Positions 33,301 to 43,727 of a stretch of DNA of 64,000 nucleotides are shown piece after piece (within the stretch, counting starts at the first letter, position 1; the number at the start of each line of letters is the position of its first letter). The notes below the pieces were generated by a model. That model searched no databases. It was given only the letters and a program-made list of their open reading frames with translations, and was not told the origin of the DNA. The DNA is from Narthecium ossifragum (taxonomy: Eukaryota; Streptophyta; Magnoliopsida; Dioscoreales; Nartheciaceae): positions 19,081,288-19,145,287 of the forward strand of contig OY986969.1 in NCBI GenBank assembly GCA_963920575.1. The letters run 5' to 3'. The position numbers were made by a program, and so were the translations under genes.

Positions 33301-34847
33301 GAAGGGCTTTTTGTTGTCTTCCCGCTTCTTGTAGTTATGGCATTCATCTCCTTCACATTATTTTGCTCAACACTAGATACCTGCGTTTGTTGAGGTTGAG
33401 CTGGGAACTTCCCTCGTTCATGCACGCTCAAAGAGTTGATCAACTTTGTGATCTGGCTCTTGATCTCTTGAATATCCTCCTTCCTTTCCTTAGATTCCTG
33501 CACAATCATAGATTTCAGTTCCTGTAAATTATCATTAAATGTAGGCCTAGGAAAACCAGATGTATTATAAGGAGGGTTAGAAAAAGGCTTATTAGGTGGC
33601 GGTTGATGATGCTCGTTGCTCTGTGGAGCGTTCGACTTCCAGCTGAAGTTCGGATGCTCTCGCCATCCTGGATTATACGTCTCTGAATAGGGAGTGTATG
33701 GCCTCCTGAATCCGCCTACAGCGTTGCAATGCTCGTCGTACCCACCTCTCATCTCAGCATAGGTGGGGCAATCTTCAGTCTGGTGGTCCACGCCTTGGCA
33801 GATTGCACACGGCCCAGCCGGCCTTGTAGGTTCATTGTATGGAGAGGTCCGGGCTGCCATCATATCTTTGGTCTTTAATAGCTCCAGCTCCCTTGTTAGA
33901 CTCTCCACTTTAGCCTTGAGTGCATCCTCCTCCCGCAGCTGATAAATTCCTCCACCTGGTTGTTGCGGTGGTGGTCTGGCCCTGTTTGTACTTTCTGTTG
34001 CATTCGGTCCAGTCCATGTATGAGCTTTCTCAGCAAGCTCGGTCAAGTATTCAATTGCTGCATCAGGATCTTTTTGCAAAAATTCACCATTGCACATCAT
34101 CTCAACAAATTGACGTTCTCTAACAGTTAAACCATCATAGAAATAACTAACAAGACGCCAACTTTCATATCCATGATGGGGACATAAATTCAACATGTCT
34201 TTAAATCGTTCCCACGCCTGATACAGAGTTTCACTATCCTTCTGTGTGAAGGTCGCAATATGTCTCTTAAGTGCGTTGGTTTTGTGTTGTGGGAAATATT
34301 TGGTGAGAAATATCGGTGTCATTTCAGCCCAAGATCTTATAGATTGTGGCCTCAAGGAATATAACCAACTCTTTGCTCTATCCTTCAGTGAGAAGGGAAA
34401 GAACTTAAGTCGGATCATATCTAGTGCACCTGGTTGGCCATGGAAGGTCGCTACTACTTCCTCAAACTCCCTAATATGCACATATGGATTTTCATTCTCC
34501 AACCCATGAAAGGTAGGAAGCAACTGAATCATGCCAGGTTTAAATTCAACATGTGCTGCATTAGGTGGAAACATGATGCATGAAGGTGTAGCAGTGCCTG
34601 TTGGATGCAAATATTCTTGCAAACTCCTAGGAGCTTGTTGTTCCTCATGCTCAGCCATAATGAAAGTATGATGTGAAGTTTGTGACTGTGCGTCAAAGAG
34701 ATCAGCAATATATGTCTCACTATCAGAAGTTTCAGAATCACCCTCGGGGCGTCTAGCAAATCTGCCTAGTTCGTCTCTATACCGAGGCATACACCAGCAA
34801 ACACACGATCCAAAAGATGCAAACCAACTAAAAAAATTCAAAACCAA
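30318..34847 (-). CDS. Element A gag-pol polyprotein, 1509 codons to a stop
   Basis: One open frame codes for capsid and replication enzymes. Gag core about residues 110-270 (SWAEMTPIFLTKYFPQHKT). CCHC zinc knuckle near 350 (CAICQGVDHQTEDC). Protease near 650, with DLGAS in place of the usual DSGA, a form seen in Athila-like elements. RT about 940-1110 (VVPKKSGVTVV, FLDGYSGYYQIEIA, active site YMDDL near 1093). RNase H from about 1240 (CDASDFAVGAVLGQR, FTDHAALKYLL). Integrase zinc finger from about 1447 (H-x3-H-type CHSHACGGH through CKSCDRC). A TAA at 30318-30320 ends it just before the integrase core, which continues in the same frame. That stop is probably a lesion, not a natural end. Confidence 0.92.
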   Translation of the reverse strand: MVLNFFSWFASFGSCVCWCMPRYRDELGRFARRPEGDSETSDSETYIADLFDAQSQTSHHTFIMAEHEEQQAPRSLQEYLHPTGTATPSCIMFPPNAAHVEFKPGMIQLLPTFHGLENENPYVHIREFEEVVATFHGQPGALDMIRLKFFPFSLKDRAKSWLYSLRPQSIRSWAEMTPIFLTKYFPQHKTNALKRHIATFTQKDSETLYQAWERFKDMLNLCPHHGYESWRLVSYFYDGLTVRERQFVEMMCNGEFLQKDPDAAIEYLTELAEKAHTWTGPNATESTNRARPPPQQPGGGIYQLREEDALKAKVESLTRELELLKTKDMMAARTSPYNEPTRPAGPCAICQGVDHQTEDCPTYAEMRGGYDEHCNAVGGFRRPYTPYSETYNPGWREHPNFSWKSNAPQSNEHHQPPPNKPFSNPPYNTSGFPRPTFNDNLQELKSMIVQESKERKEDIQEIKSQITKLINSLSVHERGKFPAQPQQTQVSSVEQNNVKEMNAITTRSGKTTKSPSQEATESPIAIEEEDRIEEDHVETDHSDGPTPGDFQVRVPFPHALKSTKFTMEPNSEILELRQVKVNLPLLHVIKQIPTYAKVIKDLCTMKRRHHVKKTAFLTEQVSALLQHRIPPKYKDPGCPTVSCFIGEHEVGQALLDLGASVNLMPYSVYLQLGLGQIKSTSVILQLADRSTKTPRGVVEDVLVQIDKFYYPVDFLVLDTQAIVTADSRIPIILGRPFLATANAIINCRNGLMKLTFGNMILEINVFNVAKQPDEDDECQQTYQIDLLTEEEFATSEINSLELDLDENVDVDGMCKNLEHCSFAGPWNPKFEELPERGQPPTPSSIEPPKLDLKPLPQGLKHAYLGPGDTYPVIISSALTAEQGEQLLSILNEHKSAIGWSIADLKGISHLICSHMINLEQGAVSRRDPQRRLNPTMKEVVKTEVLKLLDAGIIYPIADSKWVSPTQVVPKKSGVTVVKNESGDFVPTKLVTGWRMCIDYRKLNAATRKDHFPLPFLDQILERVAGHPFYCFLDGYSGYYQIEIALEDQEKTTFTCPFGTYAFRRMTFGLCNAPATFQRCMMSMFADMIEECMEVYMDDLTVFGNTFDACLQNLKRVLSRCEEKNLMLNWEKCHFMVPSGIVLGRIVSSKGIEVDRSKIDLISNLPVPKTVKDVRSFLGHTGFYRRFIQNFSAIARPLCNLLIKDTPFEWAIDCQKAFKALIDKLTSAPIVQPPDWSLPFELMCDASDFAVGAVLGQRKDGKPHVIHYASRTLNNAQMNYFTTEKELLTIVFALDKFRAYLIGSPITIFTDHAALKYLLTKKDAKARLIRWILILQEFDISIKDKKGVENVVADHLSRLMVEVAEDEPPIMDDFPDEQLFSVARLPWYAHIVNYLATGEIPSFWSAQDKRRFFVEVKKFYWDDPCLFKYCPDQIMRMCVPDYEIESIITFCHSHACGGHFSMKKTAAKILQCGFYWPTMFRDVNIFCKSCDRCLTLGALSRRHMMPLNPI

Positions 34848-34941
34848 AATAAAGAAATAAAGACTAAAGAAAATGAACGAAGTTACCGCTTTCGGTGTCT
34901 ACAAGCACTGTAATCTGATTCTGGCGCTTTTCTGAACCGTC

Positions 34942-34959
34942 TCCCCGGCAACGGCGCCA
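34942..34959 (-). other. Element A primer-binding site, tRNA-Asp
   Basis: The minus strand reads TGGCGCCGTTGCCGGGGA, five bases inside the 5' LTR. It is identical to the site of element F at 11692. Confidence 0.9.
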
Positions 34960-34964
34960 ATTTT

Positions 34965-36768
34965 TGATGTCGCTCAAATGTGTCACGCACAGCGGTCGCG
35001 GTGCAGTACAGCATAAGAGAGGTCGAATCCCATAGAGAGACAAGCAGGAAAGATCCAGAAATACAAATAACAATAAATTGAAAACAATCAAGAGCGATAA
35101 AAGTTAAGAAAATAGATCGAAGATGTAATGGTAAGATAAAGGTAACGAAAGAAATCAGGATTTGAATGAGGCTAGGCTTCAGGAATCACATCACTCGGAT
35201 TTAGGTTCTTCTCTTCTCAATGGTTCATATGGTACTCAGTTAAGGGATTCACATCCCAATCGCCTTAACCGGAAGATATAGAATTATGAATCTGATAAAA
35301 TATATAAATGTCTCTTCCTACGATTGGTTCCTCCTTTTTATAGTTCTAACTTCATCCAACCAAACCTAAGAATACACGATACCGGTTGTCACTACAGGCA
35401 ACGCGCAGCAAAAGTTCATCGGGACAAAGCCCTAACTCTAACCAGATCCCTAAGAATACACAATACCAACTCTCACAATCGGCAATGCATAGCAAAGATC
35501 TCTCGGTATAGAGCCCCAACCTTATCTAACCAGATCCCTAAGAATACACAATACCAGCTGTCACTACGGGCAATGCATAGCAAAGGTCTCACGAGACTCG
35601 GTAGGAGAATCAAAGGAGATAACTATGGGATCACAATATCATAAAAGAAGCATGACTGGATTTATAATAATGTTTAACCACAAAGCAATCTGTGAAGATC
35701 CAATACATAAGAAGAGTTTAACAATAAAGATTAAAAACTATGAACCACTGTTGGAGAAGAAGCCCTAGTCCTCGCTAGATCATCCGTCCGCCATGCCCGC
35801 GGATTACTCGGCCATGGATGGAGATTCCTTCATCTTCTTCCCTTGAGAAACACCCAGAAAAGAGCCTCCAAAAACGTCCAAGAAGTCCCCCTTGATTAGC
35901 CCTAAGTTTCCTATTTATAGGGTCCAAGAATTAGTAAACTCGGATTAATCAAAACCGTTGATTTTCGTCACTGGGCAAGTCCGATCGATCCTTCTCGGGA
36001 TGTTGGATCGATCGGTCTCTTGAAATCTCCAATCTTCTATTTACGCCCGAGTCCGATCGATCGGACTAAGGGAGTCGGATCGATCGATTTCGTAAAAATC
36101 CTTCGTCTCTGGCTCTTCCCGAGTTCGATCGATGGACGGATCGATCGAACTCTGCTCCTCTAAAAAGCATACGTTCTGTCACCCTTTAATTCCCAAGTCC
36201 GATCGATCGGATTATGTATGTTGGATCGATTGGTTGAGTAAAAATCCGCTGTTTTTGACTTTTTCCGAGTCCGATCGATCGGACCATTGGTGTCCGATCG
36301 ATCGGACCCTATGGGAGCGAAGGAGGGATCGATCGGATCATATTCAGCCAAATAACGCATGTTCTGTCACGATTTTGTCAGGTCCGATCGATCGGCGGAT
36401 CGCTCGGACTTCCAGCTTATTTTCCTTTCTGCCATTCAAACTGCGCATTGGTACTGAAATTGCCTTAACTTCTTCTAGGAAACTCGGAATCACGAACCGT
36501 AAAATTCCCCAGAATCTAGACTTCAAGAGCTTTCCAACCATATTTGGCACATCATCTGATTCTTCATAAGCAGGTACAGATTAATTGTTGAAGTTGATCC
36601 ATATACTCTTTTCAGCTTCTTTTAGCTCCAATTTCCTGCATTTTCCAAACAACCATGTGAAGCAACATATAGATATAAAAATAGTAATAAAGATGCTGAT
36701 TAAGGATAATAATCTAGCAATTGAGATGATTTTAAGGTTGTTCAGAGTGCACTTTCATGCACTCATCA
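34965..36768 (-). repeat. 5' LTR of element A
   Basis: 1804 bp, the same length as the 3' LTR and nearly identical. TATA at 35912-35919. Palindrome array at about 35978-36400. Confidence 0.9.
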
Positions 36769-36773
36769 GGAAG
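36769..36773. repeat. Element A target-site duplication, right copy
   Basis: GGAAG, matching 26358-26362. Confidence 0.9.
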
Positions 36774-39700
36774 CTGTCGTTTTCTTGCCTTCCCAGGGAG
36801 CGATTCGTAGTGGCGCTTGTCGGGGCCACTAGGGACACCGTTGGTTGTGTGTTGAGAACAGTTCGCGTACTGCTCTCTGGCATCTACCCTTGGAGGGTGG
36901 TGCAGTTGGGAGTACCCTTCTCTGGTTCTGGGTACTCGCACCACGTGGCAACACGTGGGTTGGCTGGTTCATCTGGCTTGGTAGGCTAGCGCGGCAGCAG
37001 GGTGCACCCTGGACTGTGTACTAGCTACTGAGACAGGTGACTTGAGGGTTGACACCGGGCAGTTGGCCGGTGGTCGTGGTGAGTTTCGGGGTTGTCGTTC
37101 CTGCTTCTGGGGAATGACAGGGTAGCCGTTGGCAGAGGCAGTGGTTCCAGCATCAGCGACAACCGTGGCAGCAGCAGCGTCGTGCCGGTCCTTTGAGAGG
37201 TAGCCTGGACCGCCATACTGAGAGGTGTTCCACCGGATGCTCGAGTGCTAGCCGTTGTGGGTCCTTTCCGCCGACGGTGCTGGTTGCGAGGGGCGCTAGG
37301 CGTTTACCGCAGAGCAGTCGGGCGTGACACACGGCGTGGGCCAGAGCGGTGGACTAGTGCCTCAGTTGGGGCAGGTACCTGGGGCAGACGCAGGAGTTGG
37401 TAGCTTCAGCAGCAGCCAGTTTCAGAGCCGCCAGCTTCGACTTTCAGCCTTCAGCTTTCGGAGCTTCTCGCAGTTTGCGTTTTCCTTTGTGGCTCTGGGT
37501 TTTCACCCTTGTGACTCGTCCCTGTGTAGCCGCGTCGGCTTGGGACTAGAGTTGGGCGTGGCTTTGGGTGTAGCCACCGATTGGGACAAGAGCTTGGGTT
37601 GGTTGCTCTTGTCGGGGTGTTCCCTAGAGGTTGGAGACCTCTAGGTGTCCGTCGCCCGCGTGTGGTACACATTGGGGTTCGACGGCTTCCTCGGTTGTGT
37701 CGGTTGGCCACGCACCGGGTTGTGCTTCTTTTGCCGTGAGAAGGTGTCGTGGGTACACCTGGCGGCGTTGTTTTGCTCTGGTCGAAGATCGCTATTTGGC
37801 GATCCTTCTGCTCGTCGAGAGCTGGGGTTTGTTCACCGGCTTGTGGTGAACTTCCTCCCCGTTGTTTTCGAGGGTGCTCTGGAGAGCAGCTTCCCCTCGC
37901 GTTTTGTTGTTGTTGTTTGTGCAACTGTCCCTTCTGAGGAGCTTTCTGTATTGTCGCCTTCGCGGGACACCGAGTTCGAGGTTGATGTTCCTTTGGGCGG
38001 TCTTGAGCGTTGCGAGATCGCACGTGGATGCTGGCAGTATTTGAAGAGTCGAGGACTCAGTCGGCCGAGTCAGTAGCTCGGGACTTCTTTCGCCCAGTTG
38101 TGTTACCTCGGAGTGTGTTCCGGTTCTCGTTGTGGATGGTCTCCCCCATAAATGCATAGACTTCAGGAAGCTGGACGGTGTTGCAGCACAGAGTATGTGC
38201 CCGCTGCAGTGTAACGATGATGGATTGGCAGTTGAGAGACTCGTCGACTCCTTCAGGGTTTGACCTTCGCATCGGCTACACCAGCTGAGGATTCGGGATT
38301 GCGACATCCCGGGGACAGCCTTCCGTACGAGGTACGAACTGTGCGAGTTCACAGTGATGCCGTTCAGTCTGACGAACGCACCAGCAATCTCCACAGATGT
38401 GATGTGGAGAATCTTCAGGCCGTATCCTGACCAGTTGCAGTGGCGTCGTCGACAGCATCATATCTACTGGCGCGTTGAGGAGGAGCACCAGCGATATTTG
38501 GCGTTTGCATCGCAGCTGCCGAGGGTGTATCGGCGTTATTTGGCTCCCAGCGCGAGGTGTTGGCCTTCAGAGGCAGGTTTCGACGGACGGGCAGTCTCAG
38601 CGACAGACATTTCAGTCGATTCAGCTGGGCTCGACACAGATGTGCGACGGCAGAGGTCTGAGACGATATTCGAGATTCAGTAGAATCATCTCCAAGATTG
38701 CGGGACCGTTGACCAGAGTGACCAGGAGACCGGAGCTTTTGCCTTAAAGTCACTGAGTCAGTGCCTTTAAGGGTAATAGCCACTAGTAGTTGCTAGAGAG
38801 GCTAGAGTAAATTTGGCAGATTATCAGCTCATCGGAGATGGACAGTCAGTTGGATCGGATTTCGAGGATCAGATTCCATATGACTTCCTCTTTGGTGGTT
38901 GCAGCATCCCAGCTCTCCCCGCCAGAGTGGTGTAGACCCAGGGTATATATATCCAGAGCTCGTGGAGATCCATGTTGCGGTTGGTACCGGGCACGTGACT
39001 GAGAGCTGGACAGCATCAATAGACCGCAGATTGTGCTTCGTTAGCAGTGTTGCAGATCCGGCGGATCCATAGCAGCCCCTTCCAGTATCAGAGTGGGAGC
39101 GGAAGCACACCGTGGCGGACGTCATCACCAGATTGCAAGAGGCAGCTGAAGAGGAGTCTCTTCCTTTGTTGGAGTTTGCCTTTTTCAGCAGCCATCAGTC
39201 CAGACGGATGCAGTACCATTCGAGGCATAGTACGGCAGTTCGGGGGCGTTCTTTTGATTACTCAACAGAGGTTGTTGAGTCACCATCCTCCATTCTAGAC
39301 GTCATCAGACAACCCTCAGAGAGATTAGCACAGAGCAGACGAGAGAGCTACTCAGGTCAGAGGCGATGATCTTTGGAGTTCTCAGTTCCTGGCAGAGTGT
39401 TTCTGAAGATTCCTTCGCACAGAGGATCAGTCGGAGTTGGCAGAGAGCAGAGGCCATATGAGGTGGAGGCCGAGGCAGCCCTACTCTGAGAGTCTGCACC
39501 AAACCCATGACGGCGTGGAGCGATGATGACATCGAGCCTATAGAGATTCCTGACGGCTCTGGCAGACAGTTGATAGTACTCCAGAGCGGAGTAGCAGATC
39601 CAGAGTTGCAAGAGGACATCCTACGTGAGGTTCACTCCTCTCCTGTTGCTGTTCATTCAGGAGGCATTGAGGTATATCATGGGTTTCGTCGTCAGCCTGG

Positions 39701-40372
39701 TTGGCACCAGATGCAGAGGTCAGGTCAGCACATACCATGTGAGATGAGTATGTGTGGCACATGGCAGTCCACATGTCAGAAAGGACCATTCAGACACGTA
39801 TTGTTGATACAGACGTCACACGACGAGAGCACATCCTCATGGCGGAGTTTGTCTACTTCCGCAGTTGACGGCTCGGCACCAGCGTTGCACCTTTTGAGGT
39901 AGAGAGGTCAATGCAGATCAGGTCAGAGGTGACAGCCGTTAGAGCTCGCAGTTGGCGACAGAGGGTTTGCTTACAGATCGGATCTAGTTACGCACTTGTC
40001 AGTTGCGTGTCTTACCGCCACATGTTCGATGTTGAGGAAGTACAGTCAGTATCGGCCCCACATGATCAGACATGACGACATCGTAGTCGAGGAGGACGTC
40101 GCCTACATAGAGCAGCTAGTGCAGATTGTGGGCAGACGAGAGCAGATGCTGAGATGCAGATCGATACTACTAGTGATGATCAGATAGAAGCATGGCAGTG
40201 CAGAGAGCTTGACGTGGGAGCAAGGGGATCGCATGTGCCAGGAGTCCCCCGACTGTTTGACCCAGCAGGTAGCTTCCTTTGTGTGGGCGTTCGTGCCACT
40301 AGGACTAGTTGATTCTTCTTTTCCGGCCCTACCCTTGAATTTCGGGACGAAATTTCTTTAAGGGTAATAGGT
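36774..40372 (+). pseudogene. Element B gag-pol remnants, heavily decayed
   Basis: Chromovirus-like pol landmarks appear in order but in shifting frames. Near 37680, FDGFLGCVGW (compare [10 protein letters not shown] of element C). Near 37950, EELSVLSPSRDTEFEVDVPLGG, the linker before RT. At 38280-38400, HQLRIRDCDIPGTAFRTRYE and MPFSLTNAPAI of the RT palm. Near 38470, VEEEHQRYLAFASQL. At 39590-39790, an integrase zinc-finger remnant (REVHSSPVAVHSGG, STCQKG). At 40335, 'ttcgggacgaaatttctttaaggg' is the customary end of such an element before the LTR. The RT active-site box is lost. It cannot make protein. Confidence 0.75.
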
Positions 40373-42972
40373 TGTGAGGACTCGTACCTCTAACCTGGTC
40401 CGATCGCGTTAGGTCGAGGGCCTGGGTTTGTGGTTTGGCTCGGTTGGCCTTGGGATGCGATCGGTCGATCGCATCGCTGTTTTTGACTCCAGTGGCATTT
40501 TGGTAAATATGCCCCCTGGTGGTCAGTTTCACACCCGCGTTGCAAACATGGCCTTTGATTGATGTATGTGTTTGATTAGAACCTTTAGGGCGCGTCTGAT
40601 CGGAAGATCGGAGCTCGATCGGGAGAGATCGAATCGGACGGCTATGATGGATTCCAGCTTTCTATTTAAACCCCTTTCCTTTCCTTTCTCTCTTTTTCTT
40701 TTCTTCTTCTCCTGCGTTCTCTTTCTCCTCTCTCTCCTGCGGCTGGGTGCTAGGGCATCGGAGGCGTGGCTTTCGAGGAGCGGTTTCCGGCGATCGGTGT
40801 TGGGGGATGCGTGGAGGAGCTGCTCTATCTCTTCAAGTAGGTGTTTCTACCTCGATCTTTGGATCGGGTTCTCCTAGGATAGGTTTAATGTCTTTTCGCT
40901 GTAGGAATACTTGTTAGAATGTTGTGTAGCTTGTAGCACATGTGATGTCGCTTGATTCTTGTATTCCTACCCCGCGTCTTTGGCATTTTAACGGCTAGTT
41001 TTCCGTATTATCGCCGTTTATCGGTTTTCGGTCGTTTTGACCTAAATTGATGATTTAACCGTCAAAAATATGATTTCTTTGCATCATTGGATTCCCCATC
41101 ATCTTTTATGCATGCTTGCAAAGTTTCATTGTTTTCCAACAAGATTTGGTCCTTGAAATCCAAGAAATTGGATTTCCGGCACTGTTCTGATGAACTGTGC
41201 CTAAGGCCCGACGGTCGATCGGTGGATCGACCGTCAAGCGTTAATACGCTGCTTTCGGACCTGACGGTCGACCGTCGGATCGACCGTCGCATCGACCGTC
41301 AGGCTCTGTCGGGATTTTAGCCTCCCACGGCCGATGGGTCGATCGACCGTGGGTTCTCTCTCTTTTTCATCCTGCCTCACGGTCGACCGTCGGATCGACC
41401 GTCGCATCGTCCGTGAGGCTCTGTCTCGTTTTGGGCTCCCGACGGTCGATGGGTTTTCCTCGTTTTGGCCTCACGGTCGATCGGTGGATCGACCGTGACA
41501 TCGTCCGTGATCTCACGGTCGATCCCCGGATCGACCGTGACATCGTCCGTGACCCCTTAAACATGGTTTTCTGGCTTTTCTTGAGGAGCTTTCAATTGGG
41601 ATTAGTATTTAAACATGTTGGGAAGTTTTTAAATGGATCTTGTAGTGTTTTCAAGGGATTTCTATCGAGTTTGAGGATCGATTCGAGTATTCTCCTTTTT
41701 GGACGAATCTATGGTTTTGATTGCATTTAATACGTGTTTGATAAGTAGTTAAATGCTTATTGGGTGGCTTAACCATTAGCTAGCTATGAGTGCTAGTTAA
41801 TGTGGAATTGTGGAACCTTAGCCTGTTGCAGGCGAGTGTTGAGGGCTATTGTATAAATGTGGCCAGTTACCTACGGGGTAACTGTGGAACCTTAGTCTGT
41901 CAGGTGCGAGAGGGCACTGAAGACTACTGTATATCTGTATTCGTACGTTGCTCAGATGTTGTGTGGTTAGCATAGTTTATCTGTATTTTGAGGCCTCTGC
42001 TATGCTTACCCCCTTGGCTAGCCATGAGCTATGCCTGGCCCTGTATGATTATTGACATCTTGTTGCATGCTTATATCTTGTTATCTGTGCTTGAGCATTG
42101 CATGCATCTTGATTGCATTAGAGGCATCTGAGGTTAGGCGGGCGATGGGTTGATCGCCGATCCGAGGCTCTCGGGTAGCTCGGATCTAGCCATTAGGACC
42201 GCGGCTGTGTAGTCAGGATTAGGGTCTGATTGTTAATCAGAATCTCATGTTATTGAGAATGCACGCTAGTTGACTCTGATCCGTGTTTGAGGTTTAGAGG
42301 TCGTGTTGTCTTCTAAGGCCAAGTGCTAAGGATGGTTGTCGACGTCCCTGACACGGTCCCCAGGCAGTGGTTTCCTGCTGGGTAATGGTGATCCTACTGG
42401 TTCTGGTCCTGTTCCTCCCAGCGTGTTGGTTGATGTTCCCAGCGTGGTCAGTTGAGAAGAGTAGGATCCCGTGGGGAGTTGACAGGGGTTATGGGACCCC
42501 GTGGCATCCGTTAGACTTGAGCTGGGAGACAACACTGTTGTTGTTTTCCTCCCTTCAGTGTGCCGTAGAGTAGAACCCTACTGAGCTTATCGCTCACTCC
42601 TACCCGGGCTGCGTTTGCAGGTGCAGGCGCCAGTTCTTCTTCAGTAGAGCAGGCTGATCGGCTTTGGCGGCGCGAGTACATCCAGAGGCGCTTGAGGTTG
42701 CTGGAGGATTGATCAGTTGTACACTTGATGGTTTTTTTTGTAAATCATGTATTATTTGAGGAACTTTGAGATTATTGTATAATATTCTTTTATTGGAAGA
42801 TCTTGTAATAGTACAACTGATGTTATATGAATTGAATATCTGTTTACCTCTGGGTTGTAAATTATTTAAGTTTTTATATAATTCCGCTTTGTATCGCGCA
42901 ACTTGGAGATGAATAGTGTAGGTTTCCCCTCACGTCTCGTCCTGGATGGATTTTCTGGGTCGGGATGTGACA
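40373..42972 (+). repeat. 3' LTR of element B
   Basis: 2600 bp, starting TGTGAGGACTCG and ending GGGATGTGACA, followed at once by LINE sequence. Same palindrome block as the 5' LTR (41215-41550) with a 22-bp deletion near 41450. Confidence 0.85.
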
Positions 42973-43636
42973 GATAACATCAGATCCCTCAAATCCATTG
43001 TTAGCTATGCGCTATGGTCTATTTGGAAAGCTAGGAATAACGCAATCTTTGATGGGGTGAAGGTGAATGCAAATGTTCTATGTTTAAGGGTGCAACGTTT
43101 GACTTCCAATTTTTGGAGTTGCAGTGAAAACCAGAGATCTTCCTCCCTAAGTTTTAATGCTGGCTTAAGTAATCAGGATGCATGCCTTATCATTTCTGAT
43201 GCCTCTTTTATTACTTCTAATCATCCTGCTGGAGTAGGTGTGGTGCTTAAGAGAATGGATGGGTCTTTGTGGGGCAGCTGTCTCTGAAACAGTGATGGCT
43301 GTTTTGAGTGAAGAAGCTGAGTTACTTGGTATTCTCTGGGCCTTGCTTTCTGGCATGTGCATATGGCTGTTCTAAAATTTTAGTTGAGTCTGATGCTTCA
43401 TTTTTGGTTGGTTGCTTGAACGATCGATTCACTTGGCCGAAGCAATTTTGTGAATTGTTGAGAGAAATTTGTTCTCTTTCAGCTCGTTTTATTGTCTCGA
43501 TTTTCAGATCCGTGCATCGAGACCGTGTGGGACAAGCGGATGTTCTAGGTAGGCTTGCGAGAGCCCGTTGTTGGTCTAGACATTGGGTCTTTGGTCCAGG
43601 ATTTGAGGTTCCTGATGACTTCTACTTGATTTAGTT
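42973..43636 (+). pseudogene. LINE ORF2 C-terminus: RNase H-like domain
   Basis: Continuing the LINE frame after element B: SYALWSIWKARNNAIFDG, then SDASF...AGVGVVLKRMDG (an RVT_3/RNase H-type start with the first Asp), then after a frameshift near 43290 the ESDASFLVGCLND and HRDRVGQADVLGRLAR segments that close this family's RNase H. It ends about 65 bp before the poly-A tail. Confidence 0.75.
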
Positions 43637-43717
43637 GTTGTATTTTGTCTGTTTTGATTTCTCTCTTATATCCCTTACTTAGTCTTTGAGCTCAACTCTT
43701 AAAAAAAAAAAAAAAAA

Positions 43718-43727
43718 GAACCGCTTG
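43718..43727. repeat. LINE target-site duplication, right copy
   Basis: GAACCGCTTG directly after the A17 tail, matching 21254-21263. Confidence 0.85.

Larger units (their letters stand above)
26363..36768 (-). mobile_element. Element A: complete young Athila-like Ty3/gypsy element
   Basis: 10,406 bp on the minus strand with two 1804-bp LTRs, a perfect GGAAG duplication, tRNA-Asp PBS (34942-34959), long gag-pol and a polypurine tract beside the 3' LTR. Inserted in element B. I counted about 14 differences between the LTRs (below 1 percent), so insertion was recent. Gag-pol carries one in-frame stop and one frameshift, so it is probably not autonomous now. The tRNA-Asp PBS and DLGAS-type protease point to the Athila/Tat branch. 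Confidence 0.9.
23308..42972 (+). mobile_element. Element B: chromovirus-like Ty3/gypsy, nested
   Basis: 5' LTR 23308-25931 and 3' LTR 40373-42972, initiator tRNA-Met PBS at 25935, decayed gag-pol in the same orientation. Flanks are GATAG (23303-23307) and GATAA (42973-42977), a 5-bp duplication with one mismatch. The internal region is itself split by element A. Order and motifs fit the Tekay/Del branch of chromoviruses, by recalled pattern only. Confidence 0.8.
21264..43717 (+). mobile_element. 5'-truncated L1-type LINE, split by element B
   Basis: The LINE occupies 21264-23307 and 42973-43717. It starts mid-ORF2 (FYCSNWEVVGTDLV), runs through RT, zf-RVT and RNase H, and ends in a 17-A tail at 43701-43717. 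A 10-bp duplication GAACCGCTTG flanks the whole. The ORF joins in frame (SGSD to NIRS) when element B and one copy of its 5-bp target site are removed. This is the oldest of the three nested insertions. Confidence 0.85.
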
